Source of the DNA: Nocardiopsis alborubida
Lineage (GTDB): Bacteria > Actinomycetota > Actinomycetes > Streptosporangiales > Streptosporangiaceae
DNA: 64,000 bases
Assembly (NCBI RefSeq): GCF_012396365.1
Contig: NZ_JAAXPG010000009.1
Span: 156,776-220,775 of the forward strand
Direction of reading: 5' to 3'
Shown here one piece after another: positions 8,193 to 15,887 of this stretch. Positions within the stretch are counted from its first letter, which is position 1. Every line of letters starts with the position of its first letter. The translations under genes and the position numbers were made by a program. The notes below the pieces were generated by a model. The model saw only the letters and a list, made by a program, of their open reading frames with translations. It was not told where the DNA came from and ran no database searches.

Positions 8193-10616
8193 TCAGGCCG
8201 TGGTGACGCCCTTCGGCGGCTCGAAGGCGCGCACGGGCGGTACCTGTCCGGTGAACGGTTCGACACGTACACGCACCAGCTGACCCGTGCACCCCTGGCT
8301 CAACGAGGACGTTCCCACGTCCTCCGTCAGCGCGTTCGGGTTCCCGTGCGCGCACGTCACACCCTCCGCTGAGGGGTCGTACCAGGCCCCCGTGGACAGC
8401 TGCACGACCCCCGGCCGCAGCGCGTCGCTCACCACCACGCCCGCCAGGCACGAGCCCGTGGCACTGGACACCCGCACCACGTCCCCGTCTGCCACACCGC
8501 ACGCCCGCGCCTCCTCCGGACGCATCCGCAGCGGCGCCCTCCCGCGCACCTTCTGCGACATGCTGTGCGCGCCCATGTCCTGCTGGCTGTGCAACCTGCC
8601 GCTGGGCTGGTTCGCGATCAGCACCAGGGGGAACCGCCCGGTTCCGGCACGGGTAGCGGAGCCGGTCGCCGCCGGGTCCCCAGCTCCAGGACCGGAACCG
8701 GTCAGCACCGGTCCCCCCGCCCTGGTCTCGGGCCCGGAACCGGTCACCACCGGTCCCGCCAGCCACACCGGATGTCCCGGGCAGTCCTCGTATCCGAACG
8801 ACGCGATCGTCTCCGAGAACAGCTCGATCCGCCCGCTCGGCGTGCGCAGGGCCTGGCCTTCCGGATCGGCGCGGAACTCCCCCAACAGCGCCTCGTCCTC
8901 CACCCGGCCGGGCATCTCCACCCGACCGCGCCTCCAGAACTCCTCGAACTCCGGCACCTCCAGGCCCCGCCGCGCCACCAGCGACCGCCAGCGCCCGTAC
9001 ACCACCCGCATCCACTCACCGCTCGTGCGCCCCTCGGTGAACTCCTCGCGCACCCCCAGCCTCTCGGCCAGGTCGGCGTAGGTGTCGTACTCGTCCCGCG
9101 CCTGCCCGTGCGGCGCCACCGCGCGCGGCATCGCACGCACGCTCAGGTCGCCCTGGCTGGCGGCCATGTCGTCGCGCTCCAGCACCGTCGTGGCCGGGAG
9201 CACGATGTCGGCGTGCCGCGCCGTCGCCGTCCAGTGCGTCTCGTTCACCACCACCGTCTCCGGCCGCCCGAACGCCTCGGTCAACCGCCTCAGGTCCTGG
9301 TGGTGGTGGAAGGGGTTGCCGCCGGCCCAGTACACCAGCCGGACGTCCGGGTAACGCCGCTCCTCGCCGTCGTGGTCGTAGCGCCCGCCCGGCTCCAGCA
9401 GCATGTCGGCCACCCGCGCCACCGGGATGAACGAGTCCACCGGGTTGTTGCCCTGCGGCATCCTCGGCAGCCCCAGCGGCGTCGAACCGCCCCCGTAGTT
9501 GCCCATGGACCCGTACCCGGACGCGAAACCGCCACCCGGCAGCCCCACCTGCCCCAGGCAGCACGCCAGCGCCAGCCCGGCCCACAACGGCTGCTCGCCG
9601 TACCGCGCCCGCTGCACCGACCACCCCACGTTGACCAGCGTGCGCCGCGCCGCCATGCGCCGCGCCAGCGACCGCAGCCCTTCGGCCGCGACCCCGCTGA
9701 TCCGCTCGGCCCACTCCGGCGTCCGCGCGGTCCCGCCCGGCCCGCCCCGTTCGTCGCGCTCGCCCAGCACGTACGCGCGAAGCACGTCCGCGCCCACGGT
9801 GTAGCGGTCCAGGAAGGCGGTGTCGGCCAGGCCCTCGGTGAACAGCACGTGCATCAGCGCCAGCATCACCGCCGTGTCGGTCCCCGGGTTGAGCGGGACC
9901 CACTCGGCCTTGACGTCCTCGGGGGTGTCGTCCAGGAGCGGCGACACCGACACGAACTCCACCCCGGCCCCGGACGCGTCGCGCATCGCCGGACCGGCGG
10001 TCTGGGCGGCGCGCCCGCCCGAGGAGGTCCACGTGTTGGACACCCGCAGCCCGCCGAAGCTCACCAGCAGTTCGGTGTGCTCGCGGATCCGCGTCCACGA
10101 CGGGGCCCGGTGCAGCAGCCGGTTGGCCGCGGGGACGCCGATGATCCGCGGGAAGAGCACCTCCACCGCGCCGTGGCTGTAGGTGGTGCGCGAGCGCGTG
10201 TACCCGCCGATCGCGTTGAGGAACCGGTGCAGCTGGCTCTGCGCGTGGTGGATCCGACCCGCGCTGCCCCAGCCGTACGAACCGCCGTAGATCGCCGCGT
10301 TCCCGTACGCGCCGCGCACCCGGTCCAGTTCACCGGCGAGCAGGTCCAGCGCCGTGGACCACTCCACCTCGACGTAGGCGTCGTCCGGGTCGCCCCGGAG
10401 CGGGTCCGGGCCGGGACCGTTCTCCAACCAGCGCCGCCGCACCGCCGGACGCGCCACCCGTGAGGCGTGGTGCTGGGCGACGGGGGTGTTGGCGATCACC
10501 GGGGACGGCGCCGGGTCGTCCGGGTCCGGGAGGGCCTCGACCACCCGGCCGTCCTCGACGACCACCCGGTAACTGCCCCAGTGGGCGCTGGTCGGATACG
10601 ACGACGTGCCGGACAT
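8193..10616 (-). CDS. molybdopterin-dependent oxidoreductase, BisC/TorA type
   Basis: 807 residues. Belongs to the DMSO-reductase family, closest in visible motifs to biotin sulfoxide reductase and TMAO reductase: GGSYGWGSAGRIHHAQSQLH near residue 111, where S113 is the expected serine ligand of molybdenum, SYTSH-like early region, GNNPVDSFIPVARVADMLLE, and LIANQPSGRLHSQQDMGAHS near the C-terminus. There is no twin-arginine signal peptide and no N-terminal cysteine cluster, so a soluble cytoplasmic enzyme is expected, as for BisC. The ATG follows AGGGGGG at good spacing. Oddity: a Gly/Thr/Pro-rich insertion with an internal DNA duplication lies just before the LIANQPS motif. It has no partner subunits nearby and is transcribed alone. 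Confidence 0.88.
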   Translation of the reverse strand: MSGTSSYPTSAHWGSYRVVVEDGRVVEALPDPDDPAPSPVIANTPVAQHHASRVARPAVRRRWLENGPGPDPLRGDPDDAYVEVEWSTALDLLAGELDRVRGAYGNAAIYGGSYGWGSAGRIHHAQSQLHRFLNAIGGYTRSRTTYSHGAVEVLFPRIIGVPAANRLLHRAPSWTRIREHTELLVSFGGLRVSNTWTSSGGRAAQTAGPAMRDASGAGVEFVSVSPLLDDTPEDVKAEWVPLNPGTDTAVMLALMHVLFTEGLADTAFLDRYTVGADVLRAYVLGERDERGGPGGTARTPEWAERISGVAAEGLRSLARRMAARRTLVNVGWSVQRARYGEQPLWAGLALACCLGQVGLPGGGFASGYGSMGNYGGGSTPLGLPRMPQGNNPVDSFIPVARVADMLLEPGGRYDHDGEERRYPDVRLVYWAGGNPFHHHQDLRRLTEAFGRPETVVVNETHWTATARHADIVLPATTVLERDDMAASQGDLSVRAMPRAVAPHGQARDEYDTYADLAERLGVREEFTEGRTSGEWMRVVYGRWRSLVARRGLEVPEFEEFWRRGRVEMPGRVEDEALLGEFRADPEGQALRTPSGRIELFSETIASFGYEDCPGHPVWLAGPVVTGSGPETRAGGPVLTGSGPGAGDPAATGSATRAGTGRFPLVLIANQPSGRLHSQQDMGAHSMSQKVRGRAPLRMRPEEARACGVADGDVVRVSSATGSCLAGVVVSDALRPGVVQLSTGAWYDPSAEGVTCAHGNPNALTEDVGTSSLSQGCTGQLVRVRVEPFTGQVPPVRAFEPPKGVTTA
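8692..8757. repeat. two 24-bp direct repeats inside the BisC-type gene
   Basis: The 24-bp sequence beginning CCGGAACCGGTCA occurs at 8692-8715 and 8734-8757 with one mismatch, 42 bp (14 codons) apart. It encodes the low-complexity insertion rich in TGSGP in the molybdoenzyme. The frame is preserved. Confidence 0.85.
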
Positions 10617-10856
10617 GCTCGTTTCCCCCCTGGAATCCCCTTGGGCCCCACCGGGGGCCCGGAACTCACTCTATGCACCTCACAGTGCGATGATGGGCGG
10701 CGCGGTCACGCCCGGAGGGGCGGCCGACCCGGTCCGACGACCGGACCGCACAGGCCGGACGGGCCGGCCGCACGGCCGGTGCCGCGACCGCGCTCGTGCG
10801 CGGCCGACCGGTGCCGACCGCGCACGCGGACGAGTGGAGCAGGGGGACGAACGGCG

Positions 10857-11804
10857 ATGGGCGAACTCAGGTCGCGGCGGTCGGTACTCGCGGTTCCGGG
10901 GTCCAACCCCCGGTTCGTGGACAAGGCGCGGGGACTGGACGTGGACGCCTTCTTCCTCGACCTGGAGGACGCGGTCGCGCCCCTGGAGAAGGACTCCGCC
11001 CGCCACACCGTCGTCCGGGCGCTCAACGACGGCGGCTGGGACGGCAAGGTGCGTTCCGTCCGCGTGAACGACGTCACCACCGGGTGGGCCTACCGCGACG
11101 TCATCACCGTCGTCGAGGGGGCCGGGGCCGCGCTCGACGCCCTGGTCCTGCCCAAGGTCACCGCGGCCCGCGACGTCCAGTGGCTCGACACCCTCCTCAC
11201 CCAGATCGAGCGCGCCGTCGGCCTGGAGGTCGGCCGGATCGGCATCGAGGCGCAGATCGAGGACGCCCGCGGCCTGGTCGCCGTGGACGAGATCGCCGCC
11301 GCCTCGCCCCGCCTGGAGAGCCTCGTCTACGGGCCCGCCGACTTCATGGCCTCCATCAACATGAGGAGCCTGGTCGTCGGCGAGCAGCCGCCCGGCTACG
11401 ACACCGGCGACGCCTACCACTACGTGCTCATGCGCATCCTCATGGCCGCCCGCGCCCACGGACTCCAGGCCGTCGACGGCCCCTACCTCCAGGTCCGGGA
11501 CGTGGAGGCGTTCCGCCGTTCCGCCGGGCGCACGGCCGCCCTCGGCTTCGACGGCAAGTGGGTCCTGCACCCGCTCCAGGTGGAGGCCGCCAACGAGGTG
11601 TTCGCGCCCTCCCAGGAGGACTACGACCACGCCGAGCTGATCCTGGACGCCTACGCCCACGCCACCACCGTGGACCGGCGCGGCGCCGTCATGCTCGGCG
11701 AGGAGATGCTCGACGAGGCCTCCCGCAAGATGGCGCTCGTGATCGCGGGCAAGGGGCGCGCGGCCGGGATGAGCCGGACCCGCGCGTTCGACCCGGGGAC
11801 CTGA
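10857..11804 (+). CDS. CitE-like acyl-CoA lyase (HpcH/HpaI aldolase family)
   Basis: 315 residues. Members form or cleave C-C bonds of short acyl-CoA thioesters such as malyl-, citramalyl- or citryl-CoA with Mg2+. Seen: RRSVLAVPGSNPRFVDKA at the N-terminus, FFLDLEDAVAP, the metal-ligand segments IEAQIEDARGL and YGPADFMASI, and the closing FDGKWVLHPLQVEAANEVF typical of CitE-like proteins. No citrate lyase alpha or gamma subunits are nearby, so it is probably a stand-alone lyase rather than part of citrate lyase. The ATG at 10857 lies behind GGGGGA; the frame is open far upstream but that part reads as non-coding. The exact substrate is unknown. Confidence 0.85.
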   Translation: MGELRSRRSVLAVPGSNPRFVDKARGLDVDAFFLDLEDAVAPLEKDSARHTVVRALNDGGWDGKVRSVRVNDVTTGWAYRDVITVVEGAGAALDALVLPKVTAARDVQWLDTLLTQIERAVGLEVGRIGIEAQIEDARGLVAVDEIAAASPRLESLVYGPADFMASINMRSLVVGEQPPGYDTGDAYHYVLMRILMAARAHGLQAVDGPYLQVRDVEAFRRSAGRTAALGFDGKWVLHPLQVEAANEVFAPSQEDYDHAELILDAYAHATTVDRRGAVMLGEEMLDEASRKMALVIAGKGRAAGMSRTRAFDPGT

Positions 11805-11845
11805 ACCCCGGGGGCCCGAACCCCGGAGGCCCGAACCCCGGGGCC
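11801..11845. repeat. 15-bp tandem repeat, three copies, at the end of the CitE-like gene
   Basis: CTGAACCCCGGGGGC, CCGAACCCCGGAGGC and CCGAACCCCGGGGCC follow one another at 11801, 11816 and 11831. The first contains the stop codon (TGA at 11802-11804). Each unit carries a small CCCCGGGG dyad, so the array may also fold as a transcription end. Confidence 0.8.
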
Positions 11846-12022
11846 GGACTCCGGCGGGGGACCGAAGCGGGCCTGTGGAGCCCGGCTGGACCGCGTGCGG
11901 ACCCGGCGGGAGCCGTCGCGGGCCGGGGCGGGCCGGGGCGGGGCCCGCACGGGCCTGACCGGTGCGGAGTCTGACACGCGCCCCACCCCGCTCTTACCGC
12001 GCTCTCACCCTCATACGGAACC

Positions 12023-12730
12023 ATGGACGCCATGGAAGCCACCGCCACGGTCCTGGTCGCCGACGACGACCGCGCGATCAGGGACTCACTGGAACGCGCG
12101 CTCCAACTGGAGGGCTACAGGGTCAGGACGGTACCGGACGGGGTCCAGGCCCTCGCCGCCGTGCACTCCGACCCGGTCGACCTGCTCGTCCTCGACGTGA
12201 TGATGCCGGGGGTGGACGGGCTCGGGGTGGCCCGCGTGCTGCGCGCCGAGCGCGACCGCACGCCCATCCTCATGCTCACCGCGCGCGTGGAGACGCCGGA
12301 CCGGGTGGCGGGGCTCGACGCGGGGGCCGACGACTACCTCGCCAAGCCCTTCGAGCTGGAGGAGCTCCTCGCCCGGCTGCGCGCCCTGCTGCGCCGGGCC
12401 GCGCCCTTTCCCGAGGAGACCGCCGAGCAGGGCCCGCTGCGCGTCGGCGAGCTCTCCCTGGACCCGCCCTCACGCCGGGTCTGGCGCGGCGACCGCGAGG
12501 TCGAGCTGTCCAAGACCGAGTTCGACCTGCTCGAACTCCTGGTCCGCAACGCCGGGATCGTGCTGGACCACTCCACCATCTACGACCGCATCTGGGGCTA
12601 CGACTTCGGCCCCGAGTCCAAGAACCTCGCCGTCTACATCAGCTACCTGCGCCGCAAGCTGGAGGACGGCGGGCCGCCGCTGATCCAGACCGTGCGCGGG
12701 GTCGGCTACACGCTCCGGCCGCAGGGTTGA
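12023..12730 (+). CDS. OmpR/PhoB-family response regulator (MprA-like)
   Basis: 235 residues. The receiver domain (7-125) has the acidic pocket ADDD (14-16), phospho-acceptor D58 in LLVLDVMMPG, the Thr in MLTAR and the Lys in DYLAKPF. A winged-helix DNA-binding domain follows (about 137-232), ending in YLRRKLEDGGPPLIQTVRGV, the OmpR-type transactivation and recognition region. The sequence resembles actinobacterial MprA, an envelope-stress regulator, closely enough to make that the best guess, but without a search the name stays open. It is followed within six bases by a cognate sensor kinase gene. Confidence 0.92.
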   Translation: MDAMEATATVLVADDDRAIRDSLERALQLEGYRVRTVPDGVQALAAVHSDPVDLLVLDVMMPGVDGLGVARVLRAERDRTPILMLTARVETPDRVAGLDAGADDYLAKPFELEELLARLRALLRRAAPFPEETAEQGPLRVGELSLDPPSRRVWRGDREVELSKTEFDLLELLVRNAGIVLDHSTIYDRIWGYDFGPESKNLAVYISYLRRKLEDGGPPLIQTVRGVGYTLRPQG

Positions 12731-12735
12731 GCTCC

Positions 12736-14295
12736 GTGCGACCCGACGACGGCACCCCGCAGGAGCCCGGGAACGGAACCCCGCACGGCCCCGGAGCCCC
12801 GTCCGGTCTCAGGGCTCTCGTGCCCGCCGCGCGCGCCGCCGTCCCGAGGTGGCGCCGGACGCTGCTCCAGCCGGGCGAGTGGCGGCTGGGCACCCGCTTC
12901 GCGGTGATCTTCGCGCTGGTCGCCACCGTCGTCATCGCCCTGGTCGGCACCCTCGCCTACACCACCGCCGCCACGCTCATCCGCGCCGACGCCCGTACCG
13001 AGTTCGAGGGCACCGTCACCGCCCTGTCCGAACAGCTCGTCGACTACCACCAGCAGGGGCAGGGCGGCTCCGCCGGTCCCGGCCCGTTCCTGCCCGGCGA
13101 CAAGTTCCAGCTCCAGCTCCTCGAACCCGACGGCAGCAGGACGGTCAACATCGCCGACCCGTCCGAGATCATCCTCTTCGCGCCCTCGGAGAGGGACCTG
13201 GAGGTCGCGGGGGAGGGCCGGCCCGGCATCGTCGACATGCGCGAGCAGGCCATCGGCGGACAGGAGTTCCGGCTGGCCACGGTCTCCCTCGGCGACGGAA
13301 CCGGGGCCCTCCAGCTCCTCCAGCGCCTGTCCCCGACCGAGCTGATGATCGACCGGCTCGCCACCCAGATCCTGTGGGTGGGCCTGTTCGTCGCCCTGTG
13401 CGCGGCCGCCGTGGGCTGGCTGGTGGGCCACCGCACCACCGGCCGCCTGGTGCGTCTCACCGACGCGGCCGAGTACGTCAGCTCCACGGGGCGGCTCGAC
13501 CCCGTGGACCCCGGACGGGGCGGCGAGAGCCGTGAGGAGGACGTCGGCCGCGACGAGGTCGGCCGCCTCACCAGCGCGTTCAACGCCATGCTCGCCCGTC
13601 TGGCCCGTTCCAAGGACGAGCAGCGCCGCCTCGTCCAGGACGCCGCGCACGAACTCCGCACCCCGCTGACCAGCCTGTACACCAACGTGCAGGTGCTCGG
13701 CAGGGTGGACCGGCTCAGCCCGGAGGCGCGCGCCGGCCTCATCGAGGACCTGCGCGGCGAGACCCGCGAGCTCACCGCCCTGGTCAACGAGCTGGTCGGC
13801 CTGGCCACCGGCGACCACGAGGACGAGCAGATGAGCGCCGTCCCCCTCGCCGGGGTCGCCGAGAAGGTCGCCAAGCGCACCCGCCGCCGCACCGGCCGCG
13901 ACATCCTCGTGGACGCCGACGACAGCGTCGTGTGGGGCCGTCCCGGTTCCCTGGAGCGCGCCGTCTCCAACCCGGTCGAGAACTCCGCCAAGTTCGACCC
14001 CGGGGGCACCGCTCCCATCGAGATCCGCGTGCGCGCGGGGGCGGTGGAGGTCCTGGACCGGGGGCCCGGCATCGACCCGGCCGAACTCGACCACGTCTTC
14101 GAGCGCTTCTACAGGGCCACCGTCGCCCGCGGCCTGCCCGGTTCGGGGCTCGGCCTGTCCATGGTCAGGGAGATCGCGCGGGCCCACGGGGGCAGCGTGT
14201 TCGCCCGCAACAGGGAGGGCGGCGGCGCCGCCATCGGCTTCCGCCTGCCGCTGTTCACACCGCCGCGGGACCAGGAGCCGGGGGCGCGGGGGTGA
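12736..14295 (+). CDS. membrane sensor histidine kinase (MprB-like)
   Basis: 519 residues from GTG 12736; a TTG at 12727 overlapping the regulator stop is an alternative. A Pro/Gly-rich cytoplasmic start of about 50 residues is followed by helix 1 (about 58-82), an extracytoplasmic domain (about 85-205), helix 2 (about 208-230) and a HAMP linker. The H-box DAAHELRTPLTSLYTN, the N-box SNPVENSAKF and the G-box GSGLGLSMVREIARAHGG are intact, so it should autophosphorylate and transfer to the adjacent regulator. The pair resembles MprAB of mycobacteria. The last 41 bases overlap the convergent glycosyltransferase gene. Confidence 0.9.
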   Translation: MRPDDGTPQEPGNGTPHGPGAPSGLRALVPAARAAVPRWRRTLLQPGEWRLGTRFAVIFALVATVVIALVGTLAYTTAATLIRADARTEFEGTVTALSEQLVDYHQQGQGGSAGPGPFLPGDKFQLQLLEPDGSRTVNIADPSEIILFAPSERDLEVAGEGRPGIVDMREQAIGGQEFRLATVSLGDGTGALQLLQRLSPTELMIDRLATQILWVGLFVALCAAAVGWLVGHRTTGRLVRLTDAAEYVSSTGRLDPVDPGRGGESREEDVGRDEVGRLTSAFNAMLARLARSKDEQRRLVQDAAHELRTPLTSLYTNVQVLGRVDRLSPEARAGLIEDLRGETRELTALVNELVGLATGDHEDEQMSAVPLAGVAEKVAKRTRRRTGRDILVDADDSVVWGRPGSLERAVSNPVENSAKFDPGGTAPIEIRVRAGAVEVLDRGPGIDPAELDHVFERFYRATVARGLPGSGLGLSMVREIARAHGGSVFARNREGGGAAIGFRLPLFTPPRDQEPGARG

Positions 14296-15568
14296 GCGCC
14301 GCACCCGAACCGGCTCCGGCGCCGGCTCCCGCACCGGCGGACGCCTCGCGGTAGATCCTCTCGAACCGCTCCAGGGAGTCCTCCAACCGGTGCAGCTCGG
14401 CCATACCGCGGCTGCACGCGCCCATCCTCAGCCTCCGGCCCTCGTCGGCGACCACCGACTCCACGCGCGCGGCCAGCGCCTCCGGGCTTCCCGGCGGGTA
14501 CAGGTACCCGTTGCCGCCCTCCTCCACCAGGTGCGGCAGCGCCATGGCGTCCGCCGCCACCACCGGCAGACCGCTCGCCATCGCCTCCAGGGTGGCGATG
14601 CTCTGGAGTTCGGCGGTCCCGGCGATGGCCCACACGTCCGCGCACCGGTACACGTCGGGCAGGTCGGCGTGCGGCACGAAGCCCAGGAACACCACCCGGT
14701 CGGCCGCGCCGACCTCCGCCGCCAGCTCCGCCAGCCGCGCCCGGTGCGCGCCGTGCCCGGCCAGTACGAGCTGCACCCCGTCGGTCAGGGCCACCGCGCG
14801 CACGAGTTCGTCCACGCGCTTCTCCTCGTCCAGCCGCCCCACGAACAGCACCGTCCTGCGGTCCGGCACGCCCAGCCGCCCGCGCAGCCGTCGCCGGGTG
14901 GCCGCGCCGCCGTCCAGGGGGCTGAACCGGTCCAGGTCGATCCCGCACGAGACCGGTTCGACCGGTCGGGTGAACCCCTGGTCGACCAGCAGCCGCGCGG
15001 CGGCCGGGGTGGGCGTGGTCACGTGCTCGGCCCTGGACAGCACCGCGCCCAGGTCCCACCAGGCCAGACGGGCCGCGTGCGGGCGCAGCGGTCCGGGCAC
15101 GTGCACGTAGTCGAAGAGGTTCTCCGGCATGAAGTGGTTGGTGGCGACCACGGGGACGCCGCGCGCGTGCGCGGCGGCGGCCAGCATCCGGCCGACGAGG
15201 AAGTGGTTCTGGATGTGGACGGCGTCCGGGCGCAGCCGGTCCAGGAGCCGGTCCAGGTGGCCGCGCACGCCCAGCGGGACCGCGAGCCGCACGCTGTCGT
15301 GGACCAGGGAGGACACCGAGCGCAGCCGGTGCTCGACCACTCCTCCGCGCTCCACCGTGTACGGGGCGCCCTCGGGGGAGGGGCACACCACGTGTACCCG
15401 CGCGCCGCGCGCGGCCAGGCCGCGCGCGAGGCGGGCGGTGAAGTACGCGGCGCCGTTCACGTCGGGGGGATAGGTGTCGGTGCCGATCAGGACCCGGGTG
15501 CGGCGCGTCGCGCCGACGGCGGTCCGGGGCGGTGCCGCCACCGCGGGGGAGGCGAAGGACGTGGACAT
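14255..15568 (-). CDS. GT4-family glycosyltransferase
   Basis: 437 residues. GT-B fold with two Rossmann halves. The N-terminal motif GTDTYPPDVNGAAYFTARLA is typical of GDP-mannose- or UDP-sugar-dependent GT4 enzymes such as the PimB/MgtA group. The C-terminal half has VLFVGRLDEEKRVDELV and the E-x7-E element in ELQSIATLEAMASGLPVVA that binds the nucleotide sugar. The tail is an AG-repeat followed by Pro/Ala-rich sequence that runs 41 bp into the end of the convergent kinase gene. ATG with GGAG upstream. Acceptor and donor cannot be fixed from sequence; a role in mannolipid or envelope glycan synthesis is plausible. Confidence 0.88.
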   Translation of the reverse strand: MSTSFASPAVAAPPRTAVGATRRTRVLIGTDTYPPDVNGAAYFTARLARGLAARGARVHVVCPSPEGAPYTVERGGVVEHRLRSVSSLVHDSVRLAVPLGVRGHLDRLLDRLRPDAVHIQNHFLVGRMLAAAAHARGVPVVATNHFMPENLFDYVHVPGPLRPHAARLAWWDLGAVLSRAEHVTTPTPAAARLLVDQGFTRPVEPVSCGIDLDRFSPLDGGAATRRRLRGRLGVPDRRTVLFVGRLDEEKRVDELVRAVALTDGVQLVLAGHGAHRARLAELAAEVGAADRVVFLGFVPHADLPDVYRCADVWAIAGTAELQSIATLEAMASGLPVVAADAMALPHLVEEGGNGYLYPPGSPEALAARVESVVADEGRRLRMGACSRGMAELHRLEDSLERFERIYREASAGAGAGAGAGSGAALTPAPPAPGPAAV

Positions 15569-15823
15569 GACCTGATCTCCTTTGTCGGGTCGCCGCGTAC
15601 GCCCGAGTGTGGGTCACCCGCGTTGACCCCCGCCGACCTCTCGGTGACCGTGGGACGACCGCTCGGTGGCACGCGGCGCGGGACAGGGAACTCTCCGTGC
15701 CCCTCCGTCTACCCACAAGCCCGGCGACGTCGACAGTCGATGTCCGCGGCCCCGACGCCGTGCGCGCCCGCGGCCCCGCCAGCACGGCCCGCGTGCTCCC
15801 GGGCCTCCGCGGCCGCGCACGCG

Positions 15824-15861
15824 ACGGGCGGCCCCGGACCCGAGGGTCCGGGGCCGCCCGT
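15824..15861 (-). terminator. strong hairpin after the HtrA-type gene
   Basis: Perfect 17-bp arms (15824-15840 and 15845-15861) around the loop CGAG, 27 bp past the stop of the minus-strand protease gene. The rest of the 319-bp gap (15569-15887) upstream of the glycosyltransferase holds no gene that I can support; it should carry that gene's promoter. Confidence 0.8.
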
Positions 15862-15887
15862 GTGCGGGATGGCCGGGGCCGCGCCCG

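Noticed and set aside
5940..8372. 810-codon plus-strand frame in another phase of the PrsW-type gene
   Set aside because: Arg/Pro/Gly-rich shadow; the true frame has membrane helices and PrsW motifs.
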